From Haberlea rhodopensis (lineage: Eukaryota; Streptophyta; Magnoliopsida; Lamiales; Gesneriaceae): DNA of 64,000 bases. The notes below the pieces were generated by a model that saw only the letters and a program-made list of their open reading frames with translations, was not told the origin of the DNA and made no database searches. Location of the stretch: positions 461,699 to 525,698 of the forward strand of contig CAJQUN010000396.1 in the NCBI GenBank assembly GCA_907163345.1, given 5' to 3'. The translations under genes and the position numbers were made by a program. Shown here in pieces: positions 44,340 to 56,679 of the stretch (the stretch's first letter is position 1; each line of letters opens with the position of its first letter).

Positions 44340-45368
44340 TACGTTGAGTTTGGGTAGCAATGATGAGCTGGGTATGGCAAAGCTTGGGTTTTCATAGCAA
44401 CAATAATAATTAAGCCTTTAATTCTAATAAATTGATAAATTTTCATCAAAAATATTTTATTTGTGAATTGAATTTAAAAAAATGGAAATGATTATAAATA
44501 GCTTCTTTTGGGGTCTATTTAGATGTGTATATATACAATGCATGTATTGCTTCTCATGTGCTAAGAATCGTTGTCTATTATATTGATGTTATCCCTAAGA
44601 ATAATATTGTCCCTTAAAAATAATACCTTTATGACAATTCAGCGCTCCATATCAAATATTTCATATTGAAGATTCCGTGGGTAGCATAAAAAAGTCAAGT
44701 TTACTTGACTTCAAAAACAATATTTAGACATTTTTTTATTTTAAAAAATATTTTGTTCAGGTCTCGACTTGATAAACATTAGTATATAAATACAACATTT
44801 AAAATTAACTCAAAAATTAAATTTATATTTTATGAATTAATCTCCAATTTAATTAAATTTGATATCATGTATGTGTAGAGCATAACAAAAGCATCATATT
44901 TTTCTTACTACCAAATAATGGACTTGTCTACTTGTTATGCATCATATTTTTGACAAGTAACGCTAATTCATTTTTTTTTTTTAGTATGGGTAGGGGGATT
45001 TTTTTTTTTTTATAATAATAGGTTTAGAACACATAATTATTTCCGAAAATGGGAGAGGTGATGCCACTAAACCAAATTGATCTTGGGCTAACTCTAAATA
45101 ACTTGCGAAGAACTTTCCCTTGGGCAAAAGAATGACTTCTTTATGGTCATTAAATTTTGTTTGTGGGACTTACAAATTTGAATTAAGGATATAATTTTAT
45201 ATATTTCGTGAGAAAGCTGAGATATATTAGACTTTATGGTCATTATTTCATTAATTTTCCCTGCTCTCACTGAGAAATTACAAACCCGCAACAACAACAA
45301 ATTATTTTATCCGGATTATGTTTATGGACTTTCATTTGGTGCTTTTCGTTTCAACTTAACTGCAATAT
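44340..45368. other. Intergenic, AT-rich, no gene seen
   Basis: 3' flank of the NIMIN-like gene. Homopolymeric T runs near 44970 and 45000. The minus-strand frame 45094-45300 has no recognisable content. Confidence 0.5.
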
Positions 45369-45787
45369 TAAGGGTGAGCAAAATTTTGATTAAACTGAAT
45401 TAATCGATTGAACCGAACTAATTCGAAAATTCGATTCGGTTAGTTCGAAAATTCAGTTTTGATTTTTTTAAAATATCGGTTAATTCCGCTTGGTTTTGAT
45501 ATTCATTTTAAAATCGGTTAACCGAACCGAATTTTAAATATTTTTTTAAAAAACATAATTTTTTAATTTTTTTAAAAAAACAATATATATCGTTCTTCTA
45601 TTTAAATTTTTAAATTTTTTAATCAAATTATCTAATTTTTTATTTTTTTTAAAAAAAAACATCGGTTATATGTTACCAACCGAAAAAACCGATTTCTATC
45701 GATTTGGTCGGTTCGGTTGGATGAAAAAAAATCGTTTGGTTGGGTTTTTCAAAATTTCAGTTCGGTTTAACCGATTGTACACTCCTA
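45369..45787. mobile_element. MITE of the family seen in lipase intron 1
   Basis: Left end TAAGGGTGAGCAAAATTTTG and right end (inverted) TAGGAGTGTACAATCGG enclose AACCGAA/TTCGGTT motifs and an AT-rich core. Flanking octamers TGCAATAT and CATAAGAT do not match, so the insertion is old or the flank has changed. Confidence 0.6.
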
Positions 45788-45879
45788 CATAAGATATGGA
45801 AAAAATAATAATATTTTTAAAGATATTGTATAAGTATATATTGTATGTATCTTGTATGGATGTGCATCTTTGGAATAAA

Positions 45880-46478
45880 CAAAGACAGAGCAAGGTAGCT
45901 CAATAAACATTGTCAATGCGAGAGTTGAAATCTCCGTCCTTGAACGATATTGCCCCGCAATGGTGCTCACGGTTTAGCGGCAATCGTTTCACAATATACA
46001 ACGACTATGATTCGTGATAGAAACACTTGAAATCGCGAATCTCTTAAACCACAAAATTTTAAAGACACTCAAACTTTTAGAACAATGGATGAACAAAATG
46101 AATGAGTAGAATTTTGCTCTGAAAACTTAAATTTGATATTGCAAAAGTATCAAAAAAATGTGTTATATTTTCAAGAGAGTTGTTCTATATATATTGCATA
46201 AGATGCCATGAAAATACATATTGGATGCATAATAAAAAACAATGTATCAATATGCCAAAGGATACACAAACCTTCATAGAAACTAATTTTTTGACGCACA
46301 GGCAGAATACATAGAGCATAGCATACGCTGCGCCTATGTGCAACATACACTGGCGCCTAGGCGCCATGGCCCTTGCCGGGTTTTTCCCGGGCAATTTTGG
46401 TGTCCCGTTTTTGTTCTTTCTTTTTTTTTTTGTATTTTTACATGCTTAGTTTTAATTCATTGAGCATATTTTCCAACA
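45880..46478 (-). mobile_element. Probable solo or partial copia LTR, minus strand
   Basis: On the minus strand it begins TGTTGGAAAATATGCTCAAT (at 46478) and has TATATATAGAACA (about 46170-46180) as a TATA region, like the plus-strand LTR at 47201. The terminus near 45880 is not sharply defined. No internal domain is attached. Confidence 0.4.
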
Positions 46479-47200
46479 TATATTTTGTCAATTAATGTGA
46501 TATGTAATACAAAGTGAAATTATGCAATGATGATGAATCACATAAAATGTTAACTTAAGAAAATAAAAAGAAATGATAATGTAATTATCATATTTTTTTT
46601 ATTTAACTAAATAGACTAAAATTGAGATAGAAAATAAAAGAGTTCATTAATCGTACGAACTCTAAAACGTTTTTCATCTCTTATCGCACTTCTTTAATTT
46701 TATATTGCAAAATATAAGTATGCATGCAATAAATGAAGTTGCTAATTTGATTATATTTTTATCATAAGATCCAAAATTTAATAATTGGTGATAATTAAAT
46801 TAGTTACTCAACTTAATAATATAAAATGACACATATAATGAGATCCGGGAAAAATTGTTACATGGCTCCCACATAATTTTAATTTAAAAAATGAAAAATT
46901 GCATTCTCTCTTCTCTAAAATATCTTTATTACAACTTTTGACCTCTAGTTTGAACAATAACAGATTAATCTCATATGAATAGATATATTATAAATGCATA
47001 CTCTACTTTGTAACAGATAAATGGAAAATTATAGATTTTTTGCCTATGATTTGACATGAAATAGATAATAGAAAAGGCGTATATTATTGTTTAAACTACT
47101 CGTAATATTAAAAATAATGAAGGTCAATATATAATTTACCCTTTAAAAATGATATCAAATATTTACTCCAACTTATAGGATTATATGTTTTTTAAGTTTT
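46479..47200. other. AT-rich intergenic sequence, no gene seen
   Basis: Lies between the two LTR relics. No coding or RNA feature was supported. Confidence 0.5.
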
Positions 47201-47729
47201 TGTTGGAATTTTAAGGCAAATGAATTGATATTAAGCAAGATGGAGATTACACAAGGAAATCCCGAAATAAGTAGAAAACAAAAAACAAAAAAAATTGGGG
47301 CAGCACTCCCTTTTTTGCATGGGCCAATTCCAAGGCAAAAGGGCAGCGTTGGGGCGCCGGGAAAGTGGCGTCCTAGTGCTGCGAAGGGCCAAAAACACCT
47401 TTTTGCGAATTGGTGCATGTTTTCACGAAATAGTGTGATGAAAAGACGTCTTTTGGTCGTGTATTCATGTTTCTATAAATATATAAATACAACTCCTTCA
47501 TTTGAATGATAAACACTTGATATTCTAAGGTATAACATAAAAGACGGAGAGAAAAACAATATCAAAGTGCACGTTGCATCATATATCTTGTTCTTGTATA
47601 ATAGAGTTTGCAATATTTGTGGTTGTGGAACTTGTGATTTGTAGTGCAACTACCACAATCAGTCGTATTTAAGGAAGAAGATTGTCATTCTTCATACGCA
47701 CCAGGAGCGAGATAAAATTAAGAAGATAG
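47201..47729 (+). mobile_element. Copia-type LTR relic, plus strand
   Basis: It starts TGTTGGAATTTTAAGGCAAA and has a TATA region CTATAAATATATAAATAC (about 47474). It continues with leader-like GTACGCACCAGGAG-type sequence near 47695 before being cut by the minus-strand copia LTR at 47730. No coding region follows. Confidence 0.45.
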
Positions 47730-47949
47730 TGTTGAATGCTAGCCTCGACTTGATCATTGTTGTGAGATGAGATAAGAATCACCCTTGAGTTTGGTGATCT
47801 TGTATATTGAATATATAGAAATGCGTACAATAGTCAGATATACACAAATAAAGAAACAAATCAAATCTACAATAAAAGTCAATCATAGCTAATCATATCA
47901 CTATAAATTAGGGAGGAATATCTTCTAAGTCAACGGCTTTCCTAGCACA
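47730..47949 (-). repeat. 3' LTR of the minus-strand copia
   Basis: On the minus strand it starts TGTGCTAGGAAAGCC, just after the end of the RNase H region (SKLRVCC, then CTTGTGGGA purine tract), and ends near 47730 at CATTCAACA. Length about 220 bp. Boundaries are inferred without the partner LTR. Confidence 0.5.
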
Positions 47950-47989
47950 TCCCACAAGCTAAGCGTGGGATTACAACAAACGCGAAGCT

Positions 47990-49214
47990 TGGAGCGAAAA
48001 AACTTGAAGAGCGGGGGAGATATACTTTTGGTAATGATATCCGCCAACTATAGATGAGACGGAACAAATTGTGTTGACAACTTGCCACGAGAGACGAGTT
48101 CACGAACGAAGTAATAATCTAGATCAATATGCTTGGCACGCTTGTGAGCGACAGGATTTTGGCCAAGGAATATACACTTTGATTGTCACAAAGTAGGATA
48201 GAACGATCAGGAGGAAGTGCGCGCAGATCACGAAGCACAAAGTGATCCATATAATCTATGCCGCTGTATTTGCTAAAGCACGATACTCCGATCACAACTA
48301 GATCGAGAGACAGTGGGTTGTTTCTTTGCACTCCATGAAACAAGATTATCACAAAGAAAGATGGAGTACCCGTATGTTGATTGACGAGTTTCTGGACGCG
48401 AGCCCAGTCAGCATCAGAATAGCCAAGCAATGCATTGTGAGATGAGCGTGTGAAGGAAAGCCCATAGTGTAATGTCCCCTTTAAAATGTCCATTTGTAGG
48501 GGCCTGTAAAAACTGTCTGACCGTATTGACGGAGAACAGTCAAATACTGGAGAGAACGGTATAGAGTGGGATCTGAGAAAGTGGAGCCATCAGAACCAAT
48601 GCTAACGCCAACCACCATGGGCGTGGAGACTGACTTTGAATATGAGAGTTTAGCTCGAACAAGAATATCTCGAGCATACTTGCTTTGACTGAGAAACAGG
48701 CCATTGGGTATCTAAATGACTTCTAGTCCAAGAAATGACAGTTTGCCGAGAAACTTGAAAATTCATCATTCAGACGACCAGATGGGTAATGAAAGCGAAG
48801 TAAGGAGAACCCGTGGCAAAAAATAAATAGTGAGGTGTCAGCTGGACTGCAAGTGAAGCCCAAACGAGTAAGAAAGTCACTGAAATGTTGAAACGATTGC
48901 CGAGGGGCCTGCATAAGGTCATACAAGGCCTTTTTGAGGCGACAAACATGCTGAGGAAAATGTGGATCTGTATAACCGAGCGGTTGTTCCATATGCACAG
49001 TCTCAAGTACAAAACCGTTCAGAAAGGCATTTTTTATGTTGAGCTGATGAATGGGCCAATTTCGCATAACAATGATGGATATAACAATGCGAACAGTGGA
49101 GGCCTTGACAACATGACTAAATGTGTTATGGTAATCAAATCCAGGAAGTTGATTGAAGCCTTTGGCGACTAATCGGGCTTTGAGTCGCTCAACAATGACA
49201 TTAGAGAGGTATTT
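47990..49214 (-). pseudogene. pol: Copia RT (5' part) and RNase H
   Basis: Minus-strand frame 49238-48723 encodes ARLVAKGFNQLPGFDYHNTF, NWPIHQLNIKNAFLNG and VCRLKKALYDLMQAPRQSF, all copia RT motifs. Downstream (48493-48119) is RNase H: HYGLSFTRSSHNALLGYSDA, DWA, then ILLCDNQSVYSLAK. The tail LADIITKS lies near 48040. The YVDD region near 48700-48780 is frameshifted. The N-terminus of RT lies across the nested insertion at 56680. Confidence 0.88.
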
Positions 49215-50689
49215 TGTGAAGACCCAAAAAACTTGCATTGCCTCAAATCATGTTAGCCATTCAATGAACCTTGTCATTCGTCATTCAATGACATTTAAGT
49301 ACCCAACCCAAGTCTTGCCACCATTCAAATACATTCAACGACCATTCAATCTCAATTAATGACATTTAGTACATTGCTCAAATTGTGTCATTAAAGGGCA
49401 TAAGTTTTGGTATTGGTCAAATAATTCTTCTACATTAAACACTCAAAATCCTTTATTCATTTTACCTCATTTAATTGACTCATTCAAGTGTCATGCCTAA
49501 ATCTTGGTATACATTTAATTGCATGATCAAATCATGACATTACCATTCAATTATCTTATTCAATCATTTGGCCAAAGTTTAGGGATCCAAATTAAAATCC
49601 TCCTACATTGAATCACCTTACTCCTAATCGTATTCCCACTTAATTGCCACACCATTAGCATCCAATCATCATAATATCATGCATTCATGACTTGCTTGAC
49701 TTGACTCAATTTAGGGGATTTCTTTGGCCAAGGTTAAGGGATGATTATCCAACTCTACTACTATATGAAAGAAAACTATAAAAAAACCTACTAGCTCTTT
49801 TCGAAAGTATCACACACTACACACACACAAATATTTCGAAACTTGCAAGGAAGAGAGGAGGAGATTTTCACCATTTTCTCAACCCGAATCTCGTCTCAAC
49901 GTGCTTCGAATCTTCAACGCGGTAAGTGGGTTTTTGCTATAAATATCATTTCGTTTCTGAAACTCTATATATGTGTTAAAACTTCAGTTGAACACGAAAA
50001 CGTATTTTAAAGATGATATTATGAAAGTTTATGAGAAATGCGCATCGAAAGTCGAAGGCTCTGCAGGGGAAAGTGCTATGTGTGTAGGAGTCACCACTTG
50101 ATTCGGCGGGGCAAAGTGCTACATGATGTGGGCGTGCCACATGCATGGGAGTCACCTCTTGATCCTTAAGAGCAAAGTGCTATGCCACGGGAGCCACCTC
50201 TTAATCCCAAGAAGGAGATATGTGATTATGTGTTTATGTGATGAGGCTCTAGTGTGAGCAATTATGAGTATGTGAATCGATCTACATGTGTTTGATAAAG
50301 AGTTATTTGAAAAGCTTTATATGTATGTTTTTATCATGTTCAAATGGCCCCTACTTGCTGAGTATTTTCCCAAATACTCACCCCTTACCACCCCTCCCCA
50401 GTTAAGGACGAATAATAGGTTGAAGACAAAGAATAAGACCAATTTTGGACTGGTGATCTCCCGAGAAGATTCAAGATTTTATTACTTTACGCTTCCGCAA
50501 CTCTGTTTAGATCTAAGGTGCTTTTTGAACAACATATTCAAGTTGATTTACAGTTGTAAAGACGATTATTATTTTCAATGGAATAAATAGACTGGTTTTT
50601 ATCATAGATCTGTACACGAGGCTTGTTGATTTTGAATTAATGTTTGGAATCAACGCCGGTGTCATGCGCTCCGGTCTCGGGGCGTGACA
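49215..50689 (+). repeat. 5' LTR of the gag-like-only element
   Basis: It contains a TATA-like ACTATAAAAAAACC at about 49767. Near 50060-50210 are three diverged units of GCAAAGTGCTA(T/C)..GGGAG(T/C)CACC(A/T)CTT. In the 3' LTR the TATA site reads ACTATATTCCACC, changed or deleted. Confidence 0.93.
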
Positions 50690-51220
50690 TTTTAGTGGTA
50701 TCAAAGCAAAACCAGGTTCCAGGATCCCGTTGGGAAAAGATTTTTGGTTGATATAAATCAACCGAATCATAAATCCCGGATCTAATAGACCAACTGGTGA
50801 ATCGAAAACAAGTTTAACCATGAATTAAAAATCTGAAAAATAGAATTTATAAAAAAAAAGGAAAATTCGAAAAAAATAAAATAAAATTGAAAACCTAAAT
50901 ATAGGGCAAGCTGATCTGCCGCCGCCGCAGCATCACCGGCAACGAAAATTTCCGGTCAACCTGCCACCGAAACCGCCACCTCTCAACGATCACAAATTTC
51001 AACTTTCAAACCATTTGGACCTCGATTGGCCGATCGATTTCTCGATCGAAAAAAAAAATACGAACACGGTCCCTTTCCCAATCCCGCAACCATCGACCGC
51101 CGATCCACAAATCTGAAATGTTATGGTAACTAAGATACAGATACGACCAGAAGTCCTCTTCCAATTTAATATTGCAATCATCGTACGATGGTCAATTACA
51201 GATCACATTTCATGCCCAAG

Positions 51221-52100
51221 AACCCTAATTTTACCCTAAAGTTTAGCCATCGATTCCTCCCATTTCCGAACACCATTCCGAAATTAAATCTGGGTTTTTA
51301 ATCATTGAAACACATCGATCCAAAGCCCTCTATTTTATTGAATTCATAAGTGACGTAAGACGATCAATTTCAAGACGAACTTCACGCCTCAGGAACCCTA
51401 AAATCCAAAATTTTGGCCCTCGATTTCCGCAATCATCCGAACACAAATTTCAAATTCATTTCGGGTCACTGATCCAATTATCATCCACAATAAAAGCCCT
51501 ATGTTCTTAACCACTCCCAAACGAAGCAAAGGCGTCAATTGAGGACCGTGATTTACGCCCTAGAACCCTAATTGTTCCAATATTTCGATTTTCGATCATC
51601 TCATCAATCCGAACACCAATTTCAAATTATTTTCAGGTTTATGATATTTATACCATGTCGATCAAAAACCCTCTACCAAATTGAAATCACAAACATAGGA
51701 AGATGTTCATTTTCGGATCGAGAATCTATTGCATGAACCCTAAATTGCGCGGAAATTAAATGACCGATTTCTCATACTATTTGAACATTAATTTCAAATT
51801 AATTCTGGTTTTATGATACTTATATCATATCGAACAAAAGCCCTCTATCCAATCGAAATCACAAACAAGAGAAGATGCTCAATTTCGGATCGATTTCTCG
51901 CCCAAGAACCCTGAATTGCGAATATTTTGAGCATCGATTTCTCACAATTTGGAACACCAAATTCAAATTAAATCTGGGTTATGAACCCTCATAACATGTT
52001 TATCAAAAGCCCTTTAACAATTTCAAAATTCCAAACCTCGAGTGATCAAATTCTGAAGCCGAAATCGTTCCCATAGAACCCTAATTCCCAATAAGATAAA
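51221..52100. repeat. Diverged ~171-bp tandem repeats in the element leader
   Basis: The anchor AACCCT recurs at 51221, 51394, 51564, 51736, 51907 and 52077, spaced 173, 170, 172, 171 and 170 bp. Each unit holds TCGATTTC.., CCGAACACCAATTTCAAATT-like and AAAGCCCTCTA-like segments in the same order. It lies between the PBS and the gag-like frame. Confidence 0.85.
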
Positions 52101-52227
52101 ATAAAATAAAATTCTTTGCATTGTTGCTCTACATCCTCTATCATCTACATTTAGTAAATTGTACAAAAGTAAATAAATAAATAAAAGAGAAAATGTCGGC
52201 TTAACCGCTCCTCTCTTGGATTAGGTA

Positions 52228-52940
52228 ATGACGACCTGCGCAGCGTCCGATAGAATCCAAAATTTGGATCGTGAAATGGAAGAGATCAAGGAGTCCTTGT
52301 CTAGTGAAAGACAAGACAAGACTGAGCTTCTCAAGATATTGGATCATTTGCACCAGGATGTCCACCAGTCTTACTACTACTATGGCCGCACAAATTAGGA
52401 GCTCTTAGAGGATATAATGAGGCTTGGCACACTTCATAGAGCTGAAGTTGCAAGGAATCAAGCTTTGGAACAGCAGTTGGAAAATATGAGGGCCCAAATT
52501 GACGCCCTTGAGACTACAAACAAGCACCTGACAGAAACAAGCATAGGAACGTTGTTCGCCCTCAACAATCAAGAGGACATCAACGACAACCTGCAAGGTG
52601 AAGAGGAGTTCAAGCGTAAGCGACCTTCCCCTATCCTGCCCACTGATAGTGGTCAGAAATCAAAAGGCCAAATCAATCCATTAATCATCATAAGGGATCC
52701 ACGTCTAATCTGGCTATTAGGAATTCCCAGAGGTGCCTCATCTGTAAACCAGTACATACTCGTAAATGTCGTAAAGTGAGCGGAGCTTGTTTCCGATGTG
52801 GGGAGATTGGGCACCAAATCGCGGATTGTACTGAAGCAGACAAAAGGAAGACTAGAACAGACCACAGTGCTCCTCCAGACAAGCTAAGGGAGAACAAACC
52901 TAATGTCCAGACCTTTGCCATTAATCAAGAAGAATGAATT
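52228..52940 (+). pseudogene. Gag-like protein: coiled coil plus CCHC zinc knuckle
   Basis: ATG 52228 opens MTTCASSDRIQNLDREMEEI and continues as a charged, heptad-like helix (SLSSERQDKTELLKILDHL; HRAEVARNQALEQQLENMRA). TAG at 52396-52398 interrupts it, and the frame reopens from 52417. Near 52735 a frameshift leads to RCLICKPVHTRKCR and then CFRCGEIGHQIADC, a CX2CX4HX4C knuckle. The stop is near 52936. No canonical capsid domain is recognised, so the assignment as gag rests on the zinc knuckle and position. No protease, RT or RNase H follows. Confidence 0.65.
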
Positions 52941-54700
52941 AGCACATGAAGTCGCCTACAAGCAGTATGTGATCAATTGCTGATGGAAGAAGAAGATCTC
53001 GAGAAAAATCCTGTAGTAGTGGTAAACGTTGAAGAGGAATTAAGAGACGGAGTATCAATAGACTAGTTTTTATAGTATGCGATGTGATGAGAACGATAAG
53101 TAATATTTCTTTGGTATTCTAGTGATGAATTTCTTTGTTTAAGATTTCGTCATGAACCTCTAAGTTTAATTAATAAATTTTAATTTATTCTCCGGGCGTG
53201 TCTCGAATTGTGTTATTCCTCGGTTATGCTCCCACGCAACAACTTTAAACCTATTATTATTTTGAAAAGTTATACCCCTCTTTGTAATCACTATGAACTC
53301 AATCCACTCGTATTACGCCCAATTTCTTGAATTTTTATTATTGGGCTAACTTCGAGAATTTTTCCCAAACCACTCAATAAATTCGAGTTCATACTTTATT
53401 AGAATCATCATGGAGATTGTTTTGAAATTTTTCACCCAATTCCAAGAAACTTAATTTCAAGTGAAATCTCAGGCTAACTCGAATAGTCGATGACATGCCC
53501 TCTTTTTTCTTATTGAGATCCTTATAACTAAGTAAAGTCATGTTATAATTTTGGGAGACATAATTTAAGATACATCTCATAACTTGAGTATAAGTTGTGA
53601 TACTTTGGGTTCAAGTTGTATGATCATTTGGTTGAAATGAAAGATAGTAGATTAGTCAATCAAACTTTTAGGGTATTAGAAATCTATTTCCTACATTTTG
53701 GAATTCGATAAAATTCATTTCGATCAATGAAACCATTTGTCTTCCTTCAAATTTGCTAATGATATCTCCTTGAACTCATATTTCATTTGGCAAACATATA
53801 TAAGATCATACTATTTCATTTGAAGAATTTTTCAATCTATTCATTGTACCTTCAAATTTCTTTCGTTGATAGCATCATTTGTACAAATACTTATCCAACT
53901 ATTGATCCATCTTGGAATTATTCTTACATCACATCTACTTTAAATAGTCGGGATTCGTTTGAAACATACCTTACTTGTGAAACAATCATTCGATGGTTTT
54001 TAGTACTTCTGACCTTCATAGTAAATTGTTGTTTCATAATTACCAATTATTCTTTGATTATTGTGGTTTTCGGTCTTCATTAAAGTTCGATGCATCAAGT
54101 GTTTATTAATTCATTTTTGAGACCCCATGATCGCTTGAGTTTGATATGGCCTTGATCTTCTTCATATCAAGCAAATATTTTTCGACTATCATCTTGCAAA
54201 ACTTATTTTGAGTTGATGCACAAAAGTACATACATTTTCTTTCTTTCCACCTTCTTGAAATTTTCATTTCATCTCTTTCATGAGATTGTATCCTAGAATA
54301 ATGTATGTCATCCTTGCAAATTCTTGTAGTATTCAACAATTGTTTTGAATCGTTTCAACTCACAAAAAGTTGATCATTCACTTTGCATCCCCTTGAGAAA
54401 TTTTTGGATTGTATTGAGCAACCTTTATAAGAGACTTTTCTCTTATCATTGATCAGTTTGACAAAGAAAACCCATTCAACTAGAAACTCTATTCGTTCGT
54501 TTTCTTAAAGTTAAGATAACTTCATTAGAGTCTGTGACGAGGCACAATATAAGCAATACTTGTAAATATGAATCTCGGTTCGATTAGGTAAGAGCTCGGT
54601 CAAAACTATAAACCAATGAACGTAGGAAGCCAGTCTCGACAACTCCTAGAGGCCCACGAATTGTGTCACAACCTTGTTAGAGCTTTCGATAACCGACAAG
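52941..54700. other. Non-coding interior of the 49215-56674 element
   Basis: AT-rich; frames such as 53787-54083 and 54106-54339 have no recognisable content. This is where pol would be expected and is missing or degraded beyond recognition. Confidence 0.5.
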
Positions 54701-54724
54701 TACTCATGTGACTCTTAGTACCGT

Positions 54725-55190
54725 ATGTAAGGGCAACTCAGACCTTCGAGGATATGCTACGTGTTTGCGTCTCAGACTTCAATACGAAATTTAGAGCAAA
54801 CTTTTGCCCTAAGCGAGTTACTTTCAACACTGGCGGTTCCAACATAATCAAAATAGCGCTCGCTCGAAGCCTATCCCAAAATCATAATATTTTTCCACAT
54901 ATCACCACTTAGGAGATACATTGCGGACCTGGACCATATGCTCGAAGCAGAGCCTTCAGTTGTCGAAGGAAACATGAATGAAACTATGAAGTATGAAGAA
55001 ATTCCAATCTGAAAAGTGGACTCAAAGGATCAAGTACTGAGATGAAAGACCATTCCATTCGCAAAGTCCAAAGGTCAAACCATATGTAGAAAGAGGTCAC
55101 TTGGGAACCGGAAGAAAAGATGCTAGAGAAATATAAATGTTTCATCAAGATCGAGCCGACTCAAGTTTCGATGACGAAACTTCCAATAAG
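54725..55190 (+). pseudogene. pol: Degraded chromoviral integrase C-terminus
   Basis: Near 54735, TQTFEDMLRVCVSDF matches the integrase TIQTLEDMLRACVLDF stretch seen in the Tekay copy at about 20095. Around 54980-55140, KYEEIPI..LR.KTIPFAKSK and EVTWEPEEKMLEKYK resemble the integrase tail plus chromodomain. Stops and frameshifts fall throughout. The right end of pol survived while RT and RNase H did not, so the element descends from a chromovirus. Confidence 0.65.
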
Positions 55191-55200
55191 GAGGGAGGGA

Positions 55201-56674
55201 TGTGAAGACCCGAAAATTTGCATTGCCTCAAATCATGTTAGCCATTCAATGAACCTTGTCATTAGTCATTCAATGACATTTAAGTGCCCAACCCAAGTCT
55301 TGCCACCATTCAAATCCATTCAACCACCATTCAATCTCAATTAATGACATTTAGAACCTTGCTCAAATTGTGTCATTAAAGGGCATAAATTTTGGTATTG
55401 GTCAAATAATTCTCCTACATTAAATACTCAAAATCATTTATTCATTTTGCCTCATTTAATTGACTCATTCAAGTGCCATGCCCAAATTTTGGTATCCATT
55501 TAATTGCATGATCAACTCGTCACATTACCATTCAATTATCTTATTCAATCATATGGCCAAAGTTTAGGGATCCAAATTAAAATCCTCCTACATTAAATCA
55601 CCTTACTCCTAATTGTATTCCCACTTAATTGCCACACCATTAGCATCCAATCATCATAATATCATGCATTCATGACTTGCTTGATTTGACTCAATTTAGG
55701 AGATTTCTTTGGCCAAGGTTAATGGATGATTATCCAACTCTACTACTACAAGAAAGAAAACTATATTCCACCTACTAGCTCTTTTTGAAAATATCACACA
55801 CAACACACACACAAATATTTCGAAACTTGCAAGGAAGAGAGGAGGAGATTTTCACCATTTTCTCAACCCGAATCTCGTCTCAACGTGCTTCAAATCTTCA
55901 ACGCGATAAGTGGGTTTTTGCTATGAATATCATTTCATTTTTGAAACTCTATATATGTGTTAAAACTTCAGTTGAACACGAAAACGTATTTTAAAGATGA
56001 TATTATGAAAGTTTATGAGAAATGCGCATCGAAAGTCGAAGGCTCTGCGGGGGAAAGTGCTACGTGTGTAGGAGTCACCACTTGATTCGGCGGGGCAAAG
56101 TGCTACATGATGTGGGCGTGCCACATGCATGGGAGTCACCTCTTGATCCTTAAGAGCAAAGTACTGTGCCACGGGAGCCACATCTTAATCCCAAGAAGGA
56201 GATTATGTGATTATGTGTTTATGTGATGATGCTCTAGTGTGAGCAATTATAAGTATGTGAATCGATCTACTATGTGTTTGATACAGAGTTATTTGAAAAG
56301 CTTTATATGTATGTTTTTATCATGTTCAACTGGCCCCTGCTTGCTGAGTATTTTCCCAAATACTCACCCCTTATCACCCCTCCCAGTTAAGGACGAATAA
56401 TAGGTTGAAGACAAAGAATAAGACCAATTTTGGACTGGTGATCTACCGAGGAGATTCAAGATTTTATTACTTTACGCTTCCGCAACTCTGTTTAGATCTA
56501 AGGTGTTTTTTGAACAACTTATTCAAGTTGATTTACAGTTGTAAAGACGATTATTATTTTCAATGGAATAAATAAACTGGTTTTTATCATAGATCTGTAC
56601 ACGAGGCTTGTTGATTTTGAATTAATGTTTGGAATCAACGCCGGTGTCATGCGTTCCGGTCTCGGGGCATGACA
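55201..56674 (+). repeat. 3' LTR of the gag-like-only element
   Basis: Copy of 49215-50689 with many substitutions. It is preceded by purine tract GGAGGGAGGGA and followed by TATTT. Confidence 0.93.
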
Positions 56675-56679
56675 TATTT

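Larger units (their letters stand above)
49215..56674 (+). mobile_element. LTR element with gag-like gene but no polymerase, nested in copia
   Basis: LTRs 49215-50689 (1475 bp) and 55201-56674 (1474 bp) start TGTGAAGACCC and end ATGACA. TSD TATTT at 49210-49214 and 56675-56679. The PBS-like TGGTATCAAAGC (50696-50707) resembles the tRNA-Met complement. GGAGGGAGGGA precedes the 3' LTR. The 4.5-kb interior has a 171-bp tandem repeat, a coiled-coil/zinc-knuckle frame, and only fragments of an integrase C-terminus. LTRs differ at many positions, so the insertion is older than Tekay here. Confidence 0.92.

Noticed and set aside
54106..54339. Minus-strand 77-residue frame
   Set aside because: Low-complexity Lys/Met-rich product inside a retroelement interior; no domain.
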